From: Dyadobacter bucti
Lineage (GTDB): Bacteria; Bacteroidota; Bacteroidia; Cytophagales; Spirosomataceae
Direction: 5' to 3'
DNA length: 64,000 nt
NCBI RefSeq assembly: GCF_005869225.1
Contig: NZ_SWFP01000010.1
Span: forward strand, 62,001 to 126,000
In this document: positions 17,579 through 26,623 of the stretch, piece by piece
Layout: every line of letters starts with the position of its first letter
Numbering within the stretch: the first letter of the stretch is position 1
Notes under the pieces: model-generated
What the model saw: the letters and a program-made list of their open reading frames with translations, nothing else
Databases searched by the model: none
Told to the model about the DNA's origin: nothing
Position numbers and translations under genes: made by a program

Positions 17579-19846
17579 TCAGTCGGTCGTTTTGACCAGC
17601 TTTAATGTAACAGCTTCTTCCTCGTCTCCGTAATTTACTTTCAGCAGGTACATGCCCTGTGTCAGTGGTGCGGTATCCCAGGAGAAATTATTGTCGCCAT
17701 TCCGGATTGCGAAAGGAAAGAACCCTAGTTTCTGACCGGTAATGTTATACACTTCAAGCGATCCGTTGCCTGCGAAGACAGAAGAAAACGAAATGTTCGC
17801 TTTTCCCGCAGTGGGTACCGGCCAGAGCGAAAGCTGCGCGATGCCGGTATTTTTGGCTGACACAATTGCGCTGAACGTAATCGTTCCGTCCATATCTACC
17901 TGTTTGAGACGGTAGTAATTAATTCCCAGGAGCGGGTTTTCATCGGTGAATTTGTAGCTGCCGGTCCTGGCATCGGTGAGCTGTACCGTGCCGATCGTTT
18001 CAGCATTAAATTTCTTTGGGTCGGAGAAACGTTGGATTTCGAAATGCGATCCGCCTTTTTCATCATATACCTCCCAGGATAATATGATCTTGTTTTTTAC
18101 CGTCGTCGCCTTCAGGCCCGAAGTGTAAATCGGTAACGCACTCTGGTTTACTTCAGTCGGTACAATTTGCCACTGCTGGTTTGAGGCGGCGTAGATATTG
18201 TTTGCGAACTGGATGATTTTGTTGCCTTCGTCCGTTTGCTCGTTAAAGTTATCCATCGCCATTCCATTGGCCCGGTTCAGCAGTCCGAAATGCATATTGT
18301 CAGGCAGGAAAATCAACTGCCACTGCTGCTGGGAACCGGAGAGTCCGGTTGACAGAGAGAGCTGCGTTAAAGTATTGTTATCTGACGAACTGATCAATCT
18401 TCCGGATGCCCGGTTTGAAAGGAAATAGTATTTGTTTCCATCGGATTCAATGTTGCTCAACGCCCATTGAAGAGTGTTGTCGCCCTGGACGAAGCTTTTT
18501 TGCACCAGCAGCGAAGGGTCGCTTCCGGGAGCCAGTACTTTGCCTGTGGACTTGTTGACGATTTTGTAATAAGTTTCTTTTCCCAGCTCGCCGGTAATCT
18601 GAAGTTCAAGCCAGGACAACCGTTTTGCCAGATAGTCTCTCAGAAATTCAACCTGGTCGTTGTAAGAGCCGCTGTAATTATATTCGAGATAAACCTTGCT
18701 GTTCAGGGTTGGCCATACTTCATAGTTTTTGACTTGCGACCGGGCGAGTGTGGAAGTCATACTGGTGATCAGGCCGTCAAAGTGTGAATGTAAACCGGCT
18801 GATTTTAATTGTTTCCATCGTTCCGAAAGCGCGGCCCGAAAGTTGCCATCCTGTAACATTCGTTCGATCCAGACCCGATTTGCAGAGAAGTGCCCATTTG
18901 TGGACATTCTTTTGAAAGTGGCGTCACCTAGTCTCTCATCATTGTTGAAGGCGATATCAAAATCCCACAGAGGCCCGAAATATATTTTTTCATCATTTTT
19001 TTTCTTGAACATATATGTGCTCCAGAATGAATCGGAATTGCCGGTGATTTCGCAAGCCAGATACCAGTTCACGAGTGAAGCTTTGTCCATATATTTCATA
19101 TACCCATTCTGGGGATCCTGAAAATCAGATGAAAACAATGCGTTTTCAATATTTTGAAAATAGTTGGAGATATAATTGCTTTGGGCTGTGTTGATCTCAT
19201 CGTCCTCCGGATACTTGATGGTAACCTTGATGCCGCGTGCTGTAGTAAATTTGGAAACCTCCTGGTCGGCAAACCCGTCAGCTTCAAGCAGATATCCGCC
19301 CGTTATGGCAGGTTCCTCTGTATCAGTATCTTCCTGTTCTTCAACTTCAACCCTTTCGTCGGCTACTTCGATCTGATCCGTAAGTGTGTAGTTGCCAACG
19401 AAAGTATTGTTCAGGTAAACATCTACAAACCGGTAGGGACAGCTGTACGGGAGCCCAAGAAACTTGCTGACTTCGAATGCCAGTGCATTACGCATCATGG
19501 TTTTGTCCGCATAGTTGGCGAGCAGGACCCAGTTCCGTTCCCTGGCAGGCATGCCGAGGAGCTGATATTTGGAAGCCAGCCTTATCCTATATGGTTTTTT
19601 AGCTAGCTCCCAAGTTGAATTTCCCCTTCCACGGATTTCAATAGGCCCGGAATAAACACCTTCGGTACCAGGAGATGCAGCGATACTTAGCTGTCCCGTG
19701 CGCCAGGTGCTTTTTGAATCCACAGGCAAATTTTCATCTGTGGTAATGTACAGCGTGGTAAGATTTGTCAGCTGGACTGGCTGGGCAGTGGCTTTGCAAA
19801 GGATCAGAGTAAGCAGCCAAAAGGATCCGAGAAGAAGTCTTTTCAT
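17579..19846 (-). CDS. CotH-kinase protein with ricin-type lectin and T9SS sorting domain
   Basis: The 755-residue secreted protein has a signal peptide (MKRLLLGSFWLLTLILCKATA). A CotH kinase domain follows at about 25-400: GRGNSTWELAKKPYRIRL, an acidic catalytic motif GPLWDFDIAF, and KTMMRNALAFEV. CotH proteins are atypical kinases that phosphorylate proteins outside the cytoplasm. Next is a ricin-like beta-trefoil (about 425-570) with repeated QQW-type units (TLQWALSN, QQQWQLI, NQQWQIV) that should bind carbohydrate. A fibronectin-like segment (about 590-670) and a C-terminal T9SS type A domain (WPVPTAGKANISF to GMYLLKV) complete it, so it is probably exported and fixed at the cell surface. 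The acidic stretch VEEQEDTDTEEP lies inside the kinase domain. Confidence 0.88.
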   Translation of the reverse strand: MKRLLLGSFWLLTLILCKATAQPVQLTNLTTLYITTDENLPVDSKSTWRTGQLSIAASPGTEGVYSGPIEIRGRGNSTWELAKKPYRIRLASKYQLLGMPARERNWVLLANYADKTMMRNALAFEVSKFLGLPYSCPYRFVDVYLNNTFVGNYTLTDQIEVADERVEVEEQEDTDTEEPAITGGYLLEADGFADQEVSKFTTARGIKVTIKYPEDDEINTAQSNYISNYFQNIENALFSSDFQDPQNGYMKYMDKASLVNWYLACEITGNSDSFWSTYMFKKKNDEKIYFGPLWDFDIAFNNDERLGDATFKRMSTNGHFSANRVWIERMLQDGNFRAALSERWKQLKSAGLHSHFDGLITSMTSTLARSQVKNYEVWPTLNSKVYLEYNYSGSYNDQVEFLRDYLAKRLSWLELQITGELGKETYYKIVNKSTGKVLAPGSDPSLLVQKSFVQGDNTLQWALSNIESDGNKYYFLSNRASGRLISSSDNNTLTQLSLSTGLSGSQQQWQLIFLPDNMHFGLLNRANGMAMDNFNEQTDEGNKIIQFANNIYAASNQQWQIVPTEVNQSALPIYTSGLKATTVKNKIILSWEVYDEKGGSHFEIQRFSDPKKFNAETIGTVQLTDARTGSYKFTDENPLLGINYYRLKQVDMDGTITFSAIVSAKNTGIAQLSLWPVPTAGKANISFSSVFAGNGSLEVYNITGQKLGFFPFAIRNGDNNFSWDTAPLTQGMYLLKVNYGDEEEAVTLKLVKTTD

Positions 19847-20092
19847 CAGATATTTGTAAGGTGTATCTTAACAATATACAAATACTGAAGGTAAAATAGG
19901 AATAAAACGGGTTAAAAACGGCGGATTTTGGGTTAAAACGGACAAAATATTGGCATAGCAATTATTGGGAATAACTAAAATGGTTTTAAATCGCAAATTC
20001 GTCAAAGCCGTGAAAGTTGATGAAACAAGACCCAATCCCGAGAACAGCATAGCACCTGTAAAAGCCCAAAAGTCGCCCTGACTTGAGAAAAA

Positions 20093-20120
20093 AAGGCCAT
20101 CCTCTGTATGGGACAGCCTT
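20093..20120 (-). terminator. Intrinsic terminator downstream of rlmB
   Basis: On the minus strand AAGGC pairs with GCCTT and TGTCC with GGATG through wobble pairs, and eight T follow (20087-20094). It lies 33 bp after the rlmB stop. The remaining space up to 19846 (about 240 bp) holds only the unresolved promoter region of the CotH gene. Confidence 0.7.
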
Positions 20121-20152
20121 CCTTGATATATGCAAAATCTATAATTCCCTGC

Positions 20153-20920
20153 TCATCGTCTTTGCCTCACGGCCTCGTAGAGAACAATTGAACTGGCGAC
20201 GGAAACATTCAGAGATTCAACCTGGCCGTTCAGCGGAATTCTTGCGCCGCTGTCGGCCAGCTGGATAAATTCTTTTGAAATCCCGTCTTCTTCCGACCCC
20301 ATGATGATCACGGTAGGAACAGAGAAGTCAATGTCGTAAAGTGATTTTTCTGTTTTTTCGGTACAGGCGATAATCTGCAGCCCACTATTTCTCAGATAAA
20401 GTAATGACTCATACAAGTTGGGTTCCCGGCAGACGGGCAGAAAGTTGAGAGCGCCTGACGATGTTTTCATAGCATCGGCATTGATCTGGGCGCCACCTTT
20501 GGTTGGAACAATGATCGCCTGCACACCGGCGCATTCGGCTGTCCGGGCTATTGCTCCGAAATTCCGGACGTCCGTAATCCTGTCCAAAAGTAACAACAAA
20601 GGTGTTTTTCCTTCTTCATATACCTGCGTCAGCACATTGTGCAGGGGCATATATTGGATCGGCGACACAAAAGCGATAACGCCCTGATGGTTTTTCCGGG
20701 TAATCCGGTTCAGTTTTTCAACAGGAACGCGCTGGTAGGGGACACCCAGCTCTTTTGCAAGTTTTTCTATTTCAGCGAGACCAAACTCTCTTTGAATGAA
20801 TAATCGTTCTATTTCTTTTCCCGAACGAAGGGTTTCCAGTACAGACTGTGTACCAAAAACCATGTCGGCCTGGGACTGTCTTGGTGCGGGTTTTCTTACC
20901 GTATACTTCCGTTTCTCCAT
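20153..20920 (-). CDS. rlmB: 23S rRNA (guanosine-2'-O-)-methyltransferase RlmB, SpoU family
   Basis: The 255-residue enzyme uses S-adenosylmethionine to methylate a ribose of 23S rRNA (G2251 in E. coli). An N-terminal substrate-binding domain (VFGTQSVLETLRSGKEIERLFI) precedes the SPOUT catalytic domain. That domain shows motif 1 LDRITDVRNFGAIARTAECAG, motif 2 IIMGSEEDGIS and motif 3 IPLNGQVESLNVSVASSIVLYE, which form the trefoil knot. The ATG at 20920 is the first codon that fits the family. It overlaps the end of the GWxTD gene by 25 bp, so translation of the two is probably coupled. Paralogues in the SpoU family share these motifs, so RlmB rather than another TrmH-like enzyme is likely but not certain. 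Confidence 0.9.
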   Translation of the reverse strand: MEKRKYTVRKPAPRQSQADMVFGTQSVLETLRSGKEIERLFIQREFGLAEIEKLAKELGVPYQRVPVEKLNRITRKNHQGVIAFVSPIQYMPLHNVLTQVYEEGKTPLLLLLDRITDVRNFGAIARTAECAGVQAIIVPTKGGAQINADAMKTSSGALNFLPVCREPNLYESLLYLRNSGLQIIACTEKTEKSLYDIDFSVPTVIIMGSEEDGISKEFIQLADSGARIPLNGQVESLNVSVASSIVLYEAVRQRR

Positions 20921-22197
20921 GCTTCTACTACTGGATACCAAATAGGCTGGTATTCGGCGTAGCGAACCAGTTCATAGTGATCATCCACAAATTGATTGTT
21001 TTTGCGATTAAAAGTAAAATTAACATTCTGGGCATTTCCTCTTTGGTCGTACGTCCAGACTTCACGGTCTTTGCTGCGTTGCACCTTGTCCGGCGGGCCG
21101 AGAACAATGTATATCATGCCTTTATCAGTTTTCCAACCTTCTTTATAGGTTGTAAAAAGCTGGTTTGCTTCTTCCACACGTCCATAGAAGGACCGGATGG
21201 ACTGCTGGGCCAGCGGGGCATTTCCGTTCATTAACGTAAGCCAGTATTTGTCGAGCGCTTTTTTATAATCTTCGGCTTTTTTGATCTCATTGACCTCATT
21301 GTTGGTACTGACATAAAGCAATGGTTCAAGCAGGAGATTAGGGCGGGTCAGTTTTGGAAAACGTTCGTTGACAACCAGTATACCGAGGCCTTCGGACCTG
21401 GTAGTATCTGAAAAAATATTATACAACCCTTCCTTACCGAAGCGGATGGTTTCGTTCGATCTGATGGTAAATGTACTGTCCACCTCCAGAGACTTGCTGA
21501 CGTTTTTCGGTGCAATGTTCATCGGAGAGCCTGCGGGCTCGAAATCATGGCTATAGTAAAAAACGTGCAGATCCTCCGAGGATTGGGTGAGGTTTTTAAG
21601 TGTAACAGGCTCATTGATATTGACATAATGGCGCTGTAAAGGTTGGCTGCTTGCGGAAGTGTAAACGCCATATTGTTCACTCACTGTATGTTTCTTGAAA
21701 CGAAGGGTAAGGTCGTTCAGCACTTTTTTCAGTGTGCCGGTCTGGCTGATCTCACTTAAAAGCACCCCATATTCCTTGTTAGGACTTTTGATCTCGTAGG
21801 AAATCACAATTTTGTCACCAACCTTTGTCACGTTTGAAGAATCCAGCTTGACGTTGCCATATCCCAGCCTGTCCCTTGTTCCGTAATCCGAATAAATGAC
21901 GTAGTTAAGATTATAAATTTTAGTAAAGTCTTCTACTTTGATCGGTTTTTTGCCTTTGTACGCATCCACGTATAAAAACACTTTGAGCTGGGTTGTATCT
22001 TTTATTAAATATTTGCTTTGAATAGCGATGAGGGAAAGTTCTTCATTAACCGCAGACACCGGCTGAGCCGACTGTTGGGTGGGATGCACTTTGGCTTCCG
22101 GCAGTTGCTTCATGGTTTTACTGGATGATGCACATCCGGCTATCACCAAAGCTGAAAAAAGACCTATGCAAGCGCTTAAAGTAGTTCTCATGTACAT
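20896..22197 (-). CDS. GWxTD-domain lipoprotein
   Basis: The 433-residue protein has a lipoprotein signal with the lipobox VIAGC, so it should be anchored in a membrane. The middle 250 residues are beta-rich. The C-terminal part carries the domain's name motif as GWKTD in YKEGWKTDKGMIYIVLGPPD, followed by EVWTYDQRGN and the FNRKNNQF segment. GWxTD proteins are widespread in Bacteroidota and have no defined activity. I chose the ATG at 22197, which leaves about 20 residues before the lipid-anchored cysteine; the ATG two codons later is equally possible. It precedes and overlaps rlmB, an unusual partner for a surface lipoprotein. Confidence 0.87.
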   Translation of the reverse strand: MYMRTTLSACIGLFSALVIAGCASSSKTMKQLPEAKVHPTQQSAQPVSAVNEELSLIAIQSKYLIKDTTQLKVFLYVDAYKGKKPIKVEDFTKIYNLNYVIYSDYGTRDRLGYGNVKLDSSNVTKVGDKIVISYEIKSPNKEYGVLLSEISQTGTLKKVLNDLTLRFKKHTVSEQYGVYTSASSQPLQRHYVNINEPVTLKNLTQSSEDLHVFYYSHDFEPAGSPMNIAPKNVSKSLEVDSTFTIRSNETIRFGKEGLYNIFSDTTRSEGLGILVVNERFPKLTRPNLLLEPLLYVSTNNEVNEIKKAEDYKKALDKYWLTLMNGNAPLAQQSIRSFYGRVEEANQLFTTYKEGWKTDKGMIYIVLGPPDKVQRSKDREVWTYDQRGNAQNVNFTFNRKNNQFVDDHYELVRYAEYQPIWYPVVEAWRNGSIR

Positions 22198-22263
22198 GTT
22201 TTCATCATTTGTCAAATAACGAACGAACGGGTAAAATTACCCAATAAAACGGTAAGAAAATTT

Positions 22264-23154
22264 TTATTCTGATTTCTTGCTGTTACGGTTCGCGTTTTTT
22301 ATCTCTTCCTCAATGGAATCCCATTGGTCGTCAGACACTTCGCTCAGGAAATTGAACTGTCCGGCGGCAAGGACTTCCCCTCCGTCGAGGGTGATGACTT
22401 CACCTGTCATGTAGGATGAAAAATCGGACATCAGATAGGCTGCGAGATTGGTCAGTTCCTGATGTTCTCCCAGCCTTTGCAAAGGGATCCTGTTCTCAAA
22501 TGAGAACTTTTTGGCCAGCTCTTCGGGGAAAAGACGTTCCCAGGCACCTTTTGTAGGGAAAGGCCCCGGCGCTATGGCATTTAAGCGTATCCCGTGATCA
22601 GCCCATTCAAAAGCGAGTGATTTGGTCATGGCCAGAACCCCGGCTTTGGCCATCGCAGATGGTACCACCCAGCCGGAGCCTGTCCAGGCGTAGGTCGTTG
22701 AAATGTTCAGAACCGTTCCCTTTATTTTTTGTTCAATCCAATATTTGCCGAGGGCAAGGGTAAAATAATAGGTGCCGCGCAAAACGATGTCCACGATCGT
22801 GTCCACGGCTTTGAATGACAGCCTTTCGGTAGGACTGATGAAATTTCCGGCGGAGTTGTTAACCAGCCCGTCTACCCTGCCAAACCGCTCGATGCTTTTT
22901 GCAATTACGTCTTCAATCTGCTCCGTTTTCCTTACATCGCAAGCTGCATAAAGGACGTTGCCGCCGGTGGTTTCTTCAAGTTCCCTGGCAGTTTTTTCCA
23001 GTACTTCCAATCTGCGGCTACATATCACGATGTTCGCCCCAAGCTTTAAAAAGTATGCAGCCATCGATTTGCCGAGACCTGTACCGCCCCCAGTAATGAT
23101 GATTGTCTTGTTGTCCAGCGCTCCGTCGCGGAGCATTCCTTCATTGTAAGCCAT
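22264..23154 (-). CDS. Short-chain dehydrogenase, 2,4-dienoyl-CoA reductase type
   Basis: The 296-residue SDR has the cofactor motif TGGGTGLGKS and the NNSAGNF segment. In place of the classical YxxxK it has YAWTGSGWVVPSAMAKAG, the arrangement of the 2,4-dienoyl-CoA reductases (DECR) of fatty-acid beta-oxidation, with the lysine kept and serine where tyrosine normally sits. The later APGPFPTKGAW and MTGEVITLDGGE also fit DECR. It would use NADPH to reduce the dienoyl-CoA formed from polyunsaturated acids. It lies 105 bp after pyrB on the same strand. There is no beta-oxidation neighbour. The SDR assignment is firm, the dienoyl-CoA role probable. Confidence 0.88.
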   Translation of the reverse strand: MAYNEGMLRDGALDNKTIIITGGGTGLGKSMAAYFLKLGANIVICSRRLEVLEKTARELEETTGGNVLYAACDVRKTEQIEDVIAKSIERFGRVDGLVNNSAGNFISPTERLSFKAVDTIVDIVLRGTYYFTLALGKYWIEQKIKGTVLNISTTYAWTGSGWVVPSAMAKAGVLAMTKSLAFEWADHGIRLNAIAPGPFPTKGAWERLFPEELAKKFSFENRIPLQRLGEHQELTNLAAYLMSDFSSYMTGEVITLDGGEVLAAGQFNFLSEVSDDQWDSIEEEIKNANRNSKKSE

Positions 23155-23259
23155 AGTGAAATATAATGAAATGATGCTTCCGGGTAAAGTTAAGGAAACA
23201 GAACGGAAAGCGAGTGCCGGGAAAGCAATTGTTAAAATCTAAGAAAAAGAAGGAATATA

Positions 23260-24180
23260 TTACTGTTGAGCCAGTAAATACAGGACAGCCATACGCACTG
23301 CGACGCCATTTTCCACCTGGTTAAGGATAATGGAATGATGGGAGTCGGCTGCGTCGGAGGATAGTTCAACGCCCCGGTTGATCGGGCCCGGGTGCATCAG
23401 CACAATTTCTTTGTCGAGCTCATCCAGCATTGCCTTGTTGATGCCATAGTACAAAGAATATTCCCGAAGTGAAGGGAAATATTTGATCTGTTGTCTTTCC
23501 AGCTGAATGCGGAGCACATTGGCTACATCGCACCACTGTAAAGCCTCTTTCACATTATGCCGGATTTTGACGCCGAGTTCGTCCAGGTGTTTCGGGATCA
23601 ATGTGGAAGGCCCGCAAACCATCACTTCTGCGCCAAGTTTCTGCAGACAAAAAATATTGGAAAGCGCTACCCTGGAATGCGTAATGTCTCCGATGATCGC
23701 GATTTTCTTTCCCTGCAGATCGCCCAGTTTTTCACGCATAGAAAAAGCATCCAGCAATGCTTGGGTAGGGTGTTCGTGCGTACCGTCCCCTGCATTTACG
23801 ACATTGGCCGGAATCCGCGACGAGAGAAAATGAGGAGCTCCGGGGCTGCTGTGCCGCATCACGATCATGTCCACTTTCATGGCCAGGATATTGTTGACTG
23901 TATCCAGCAATGTTTCTCCCTTTTTTACTGAACTTCCGGAGGCTGAAAAATTCACCACATCTGCCGAAAGTCTTTTCTCAGCAAGCTCGAAAGACAGCCT
24001 GGTGCGGGTGGAATTTTCGAAAAAAACGTTGGCGATGGTAATATCCCTTAGAGAAGGTACTTTCTTGATGGGCCGGTTGATGACTTCCTTGAATTGGGTC
24101 GCCGTATCTAATATGGTGTGAATGTCATTCTCGTTCAGGTTTTTAATTCCAAGTAAGTGCCGGACCGAAAGTTTTGTCAT
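23260..24180 (-). CDS. pyrB: Aspartate carbamoyltransferase catalytic subunit
   Basis: This enzyme joins carbamoyl phosphate and aspartate in the first committed step of pyrimidine synthesis. The 306 residues are the standard catalytic-chain length. The carbamoyl-phosphate site is FFENSTRTRLSFE, followed by the SxxKGETL loop (SSVKKGETLLDT), HEHPTQALLD and the HPGPINRG segment that binds aspartate. No regulatory chain gene (pyrI) is next to it, so it may act without one. The start is the ATG that gives MTKLSVRHLLG. A promoter-like TATCTTTG lies 24 bp upstream of the start. Confidence 0.96.
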   Translation of the reverse strand: MTKLSVRHLLGIKNLNENDIHTILDTATQFKEVINRPIKKVPSLRDITIANVFFENSTRTRLSFELAEKRLSADVVNFSASGSSVKKGETLLDTVNNILAMKVDMIVMRHSSPGAPHFLSSRIPANVVNAGDGTHEHPTQALLDAFSMREKLGDLQGKKIAIIGDITHSRVALSNIFCLQKLGAEVMVCGPSTLIPKHLDELGVKIRHNVKEALQWCDVANVLRIQLERQQIKYFPSLREYSLYYGINKAMLDELDKEIVLMHPGPINRGVELSSDAADSHHSIILNQVENGVAVRMAVLYLLAQQ

Positions 24181-24203
24181 TGCTTATGTTCAAGAAAGTT
24201 TTG

Positions 24204-24211
24204 CAAAGATA
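24204..24211 (-). promoter_or_regulatory. -7 box of the probable pyrB promoter
   Basis: The minus strand reads TATCTTTG, an exact match to the Bacteroidota -7 consensus TAnnTTTG. It would start transcription about 17 bases before the pyrB ATG. No clear -33 TTTG is seen. A short perfect palindrome CGTGATCACG at 24286-24295 lies between this gene and the divergent T9SS gene. Confidence 0.45.
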
Positions 24212-24391
24212 ATAAGGAAGCGGCCAACGAGAAAATGGAATTTGTATTTTAAAAGGAACAACAACGCCGTAAATCTTAAATGTATCGTGATCACGTGAGA
24301 ATATTTATGTAAACAAATTTCACTAGAGTAGTAGAATTTGTTGCTTATATATTTTGATATTAATCTCACATCAACATTACTTCAGACGCTT

Positions 24392-26095
24392 ATGAGAATT
24401 TTTACATGGTTATTGTTTTCGCTTTGCGCCACATCGGTTTACGGACAGATTGTCGTCACTTTTCCGCCAGCCAGAATGGTGTACCAAAGAAACCAGGCAG
24501 GGGATACCAAGGTATACGTCACCGGTACGTACATACAGGCCGTGGACAAGATCGAGGCCAGATTGACCACCAGAAACGGTGAGCCCGGTTCACAGGTAGG
24601 CTGGACGGAGATCGCCAGTCCTTCGGGGAATGTCTTTTCCGGTTTTTTAACGGCCACAGGTGGCCGGTATAATCTGGAGGTCAGGGGTATCAAAAATAAT
24701 GTGCAGGTAGAAAATACTGTATCAGTAGAAAAGGTCGGGGTGGGTGAAGTGTTCCTGATTGTCGGGCATTCCAATGCGGCTGCCGCTGAAAGCGAAATGG
24801 TCGGAGCCAATAGTGACCTGGTCAATTCCATCGACGCAATGGCCGACATGAATTTGAGAAACCAGTATCTCAATTCAGGAAATGCCGATGATTTGCCGCC
24901 GTTACAGCCAACGCCGTTATGCCAGACCTGCGGCATAGCCCCCATGGGAGAGTATCCCTGGTTCTGGTCGAGGCTGGGGGACTTACTGGTCAATTCGCTG
25001 CAGGTTCCGGTGCTTTTTTACGGAGCCGCGTTTGGAGGAAGTAATATGGGGTCGTTTTACAAGTCGGCCTATAACCTTCCGTTTGATCATGGTTTTATCA
25101 AATACAGCATTCGGATGCCCTACACCAATATCAGGAATGCAATGAACAAATATGTACCGCGAACGGGCATCAGGGCTGTTCTGTCAGGCCATGGGGTCAA
25201 TGATTTGGATACTACGCGGGCTGGTTTCGTTTTCAGGAGCGAAATGGTAATGGCCAAGTCCAGAGAGGAAGCAAACTATCCCAAACTGGCCTGGATGATT
25301 GCAACTTCCTGCTACAATGATGGCGTCAAAGCCGAAATTACAGCCGCTCAAAATGATCTTATCGACCCATCAAAGTATAATTTCAGAGGTGCGGACCTGA
25401 ACCAGATCGATAATTCGGGCAGATATGACAAGCTTCATTTTAATGCAGATGGTCAGGTCCGCGCCGCCGAACTCTGGAGGGATGCGATTATGAGTGAGAC
25501 CACCAATTTAATGGCCAATGCACAACCCCTTATGGCACAGCCGCCAACTGTGCCCGGTCCGCCACTGCCCGTTACGCTGGTGAGTTTTGATGGAAAATTG
25601 CTGGCCGACGGCCGAAGCGAGCTTGAATGGGTTACTACGTCTGAAACGAATAACGATCATTTTGAAATCCTGAAAAGTACTGATGCTGTCCATTTTACAA
25701 CGATCGGGAACATACAGGGTGTGGGTGATAGTGAGAAGCGCAGCGTGTATTCCTTTACAGATGAATCACGGGGTGCGAAAGTGGCCTATTACCGGCTTAA
25801 ACAGGTAGATTACGACGGCACATCTTCGTTAAGCAAGATTATCGCGGTTCGTGCCGGTGAAAGAAAACCGGAAGACTACGTATTTCCGAACCCGGCTGAG
25901 CATCATCTTGAGGTCGTAACCGATAACGGCACTACGGTGGAGGATGTTATATTGTTTGATCTCAGTGGGAAAGTCGTTCTACGCAAATCAAAAAGTAACC
26001 AGATCGATATTTCCTCACTTCAAAAAGGCGATTATCTGATCAACATTAAAATGAATTCCGGCCAGCTGGTGAGTAAGAAAATTGCCAAGCGATAA
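24392..26095 (+). CDS. SGNH-esterase-like protein with T9SS sorting domain
   Basis: The 567 residues start with a signal peptide (MRIFTWLLFSLCATSVYG). An N-terminal Ig-like domain (about 20-130) is followed by a region resembling carbohydrate esterases of the SGNH fold: block I as VGHSNAAAAE, an asparagine segment SGHGVNDLD and the late Asp-His pair in RYDKLHFNADG. The usual block I is GQSN, and the histidine in GHSN is unusual, so activity is likely but unproven. A fibronectin-like segment (about 395-480) precedes the T9SS type A domain ending in DYLINIKMNSGQLVSKKI. The fibronectin-like and sorting part resembles that of the CotH protein in this window. The ATG at 24392 is chosen because the signal peptide begins there. 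Confidence 0.8.
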   Translation: MRIFTWLLFSLCATSVYGQIVVTFPPARMVYQRNQAGDTKVYVTGTYIQAVDKIEARLTTRNGEPGSQVGWTEIASPSGNVFSGFLTATGGRYNLEVRGIKNNVQVENTVSVEKVGVGEVFLIVGHSNAAAAESEMVGANSDLVNSIDAMADMNLRNQYLNSGNADDLPPLQPTPLCQTCGIAPMGEYPWFWSRLGDLLVNSLQVPVLFYGAAFGGSNMGSFYKSAYNLPFDHGFIKYSIRMPYTNIRNAMNKYVPRTGIRAVLSGHGVNDLDTTRAGFVFRSEMVMAKSREEANYPKLAWMIATSCYNDGVKAEITAAQNDLIDPSKYNFRGADLNQIDNSGRYDKLHFNADGQVRAAELWRDAIMSETTNLMANAQPLMAQPPTVPGPPLPVTLVSFDGKLLADGRSELEWVTTSETNNDHFEILKSTDAVHFTTIGNIQGVGDSEKRSVYSFTDESRGAKVAYYRLKQVDYDGTSSLSKIIAVRAGERKPEDYVFPNPAEHHLEVVTDNGTTVEDVILFDLSGKVVLRKSKSNQIDISSLQKGDYLINIKMNSGQLVSKKIAKR

Positions 26096-26113
26096 ATGTC
26101 TTTCTTATCTTTG
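26082..26113 (+). promoter_or_regulatory. Probable promoter of the Gre-like gene
   Basis: TTG at 26082-26084 and TATCTTTG at 26106-26113 are separated by 21 bases, which fits the Bacteroidota -33/-7 promoter pattern. It overlaps the last codons of the upstream T9SS gene and would give a leader of about 48 bases. Confidence 0.5.
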
Positions 26114-26167
26114 AAGCCAGCACGGTCGCAAATTTTGCGGAGCCGATGATACAGATTTAGCAGAAAG

Positions 26168-26614
26168 ATGAACAAGGCAGGTTTAATTGAGCACATGAAA
26201 GGGCTTTTGAACGATAGTATGCAGGTTGCATGGGCGGCTATGGAAGCAGCACAAGAGTCGGCAAATGACCAGGGCAAAAGCTCAATGGGCGATAAGTATG
26301 AAACTTCCCGGTCCATGGGCCAGCTCGACAGGAATATGCACGCCCGTCAGTATGAGCAGATCAGGCAGGAGAGGTTATTGCTGGAAAGGATCAGCCTGGG
26401 GGAATCTTCAAAAAGATCGGCGGTCGGTTCTCTGCTGCATACTTCGGCAGGCTGGTTTTTTATTTCCGTGAGTCTGGGAGCTATAAAATACGAAGATGAG
26501 ACTGTGATCGCAGTCTCATCTTCATCACCCGTTGGGGCATCGTTACTCGGAAAGGAGGCAGGAAGCAAGTTTGATTTCCTCAGGAAAACGCACGAGATCC
26601 TGGCGTTATTCTAA
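26168..26614 (+). CDS. GreA/GreB-like transcription factor homologue
   Basis: The 148 residues read as a helical N-terminal half (about 1-75) and a compact C-terminal half. The former contains AAQESANDQGKSSMGDKYETSR, which resembles the coiled-coil tip of Gre factors (RGD-SENAEY). The latter resembles the FKBP-like domain that binds RNA polymerase: SLLHTSAGWFFI, then SSSSPVGASLLGKEAGSKF, close to SP.G.ALLGK.VGD of GreA. Related Bacteroidota proteins are sometimes labelled 3-oxoacyl-ACP synthase, which the sequence does not support. The probable role is modulation of RNA polymerase, by inference from the fold. It converges on the YebC gene with 9 bp between them. Confidence 0.7.
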   Translation: MNKAGLIEHMKGLLNDSMQVAWAAMEAAQESANDQGKSSMGDKYETSRSMGQLDRNMHARQYEQIRQERLLLERISLGESSKRSAVGSLLHTSAGWFFISVSLGAIKYEDETVIAVSSSSPVGASLLGKEAGSKFDFLRKTHEILALF

Positions 26615-26623
26615 AACAGGCGG

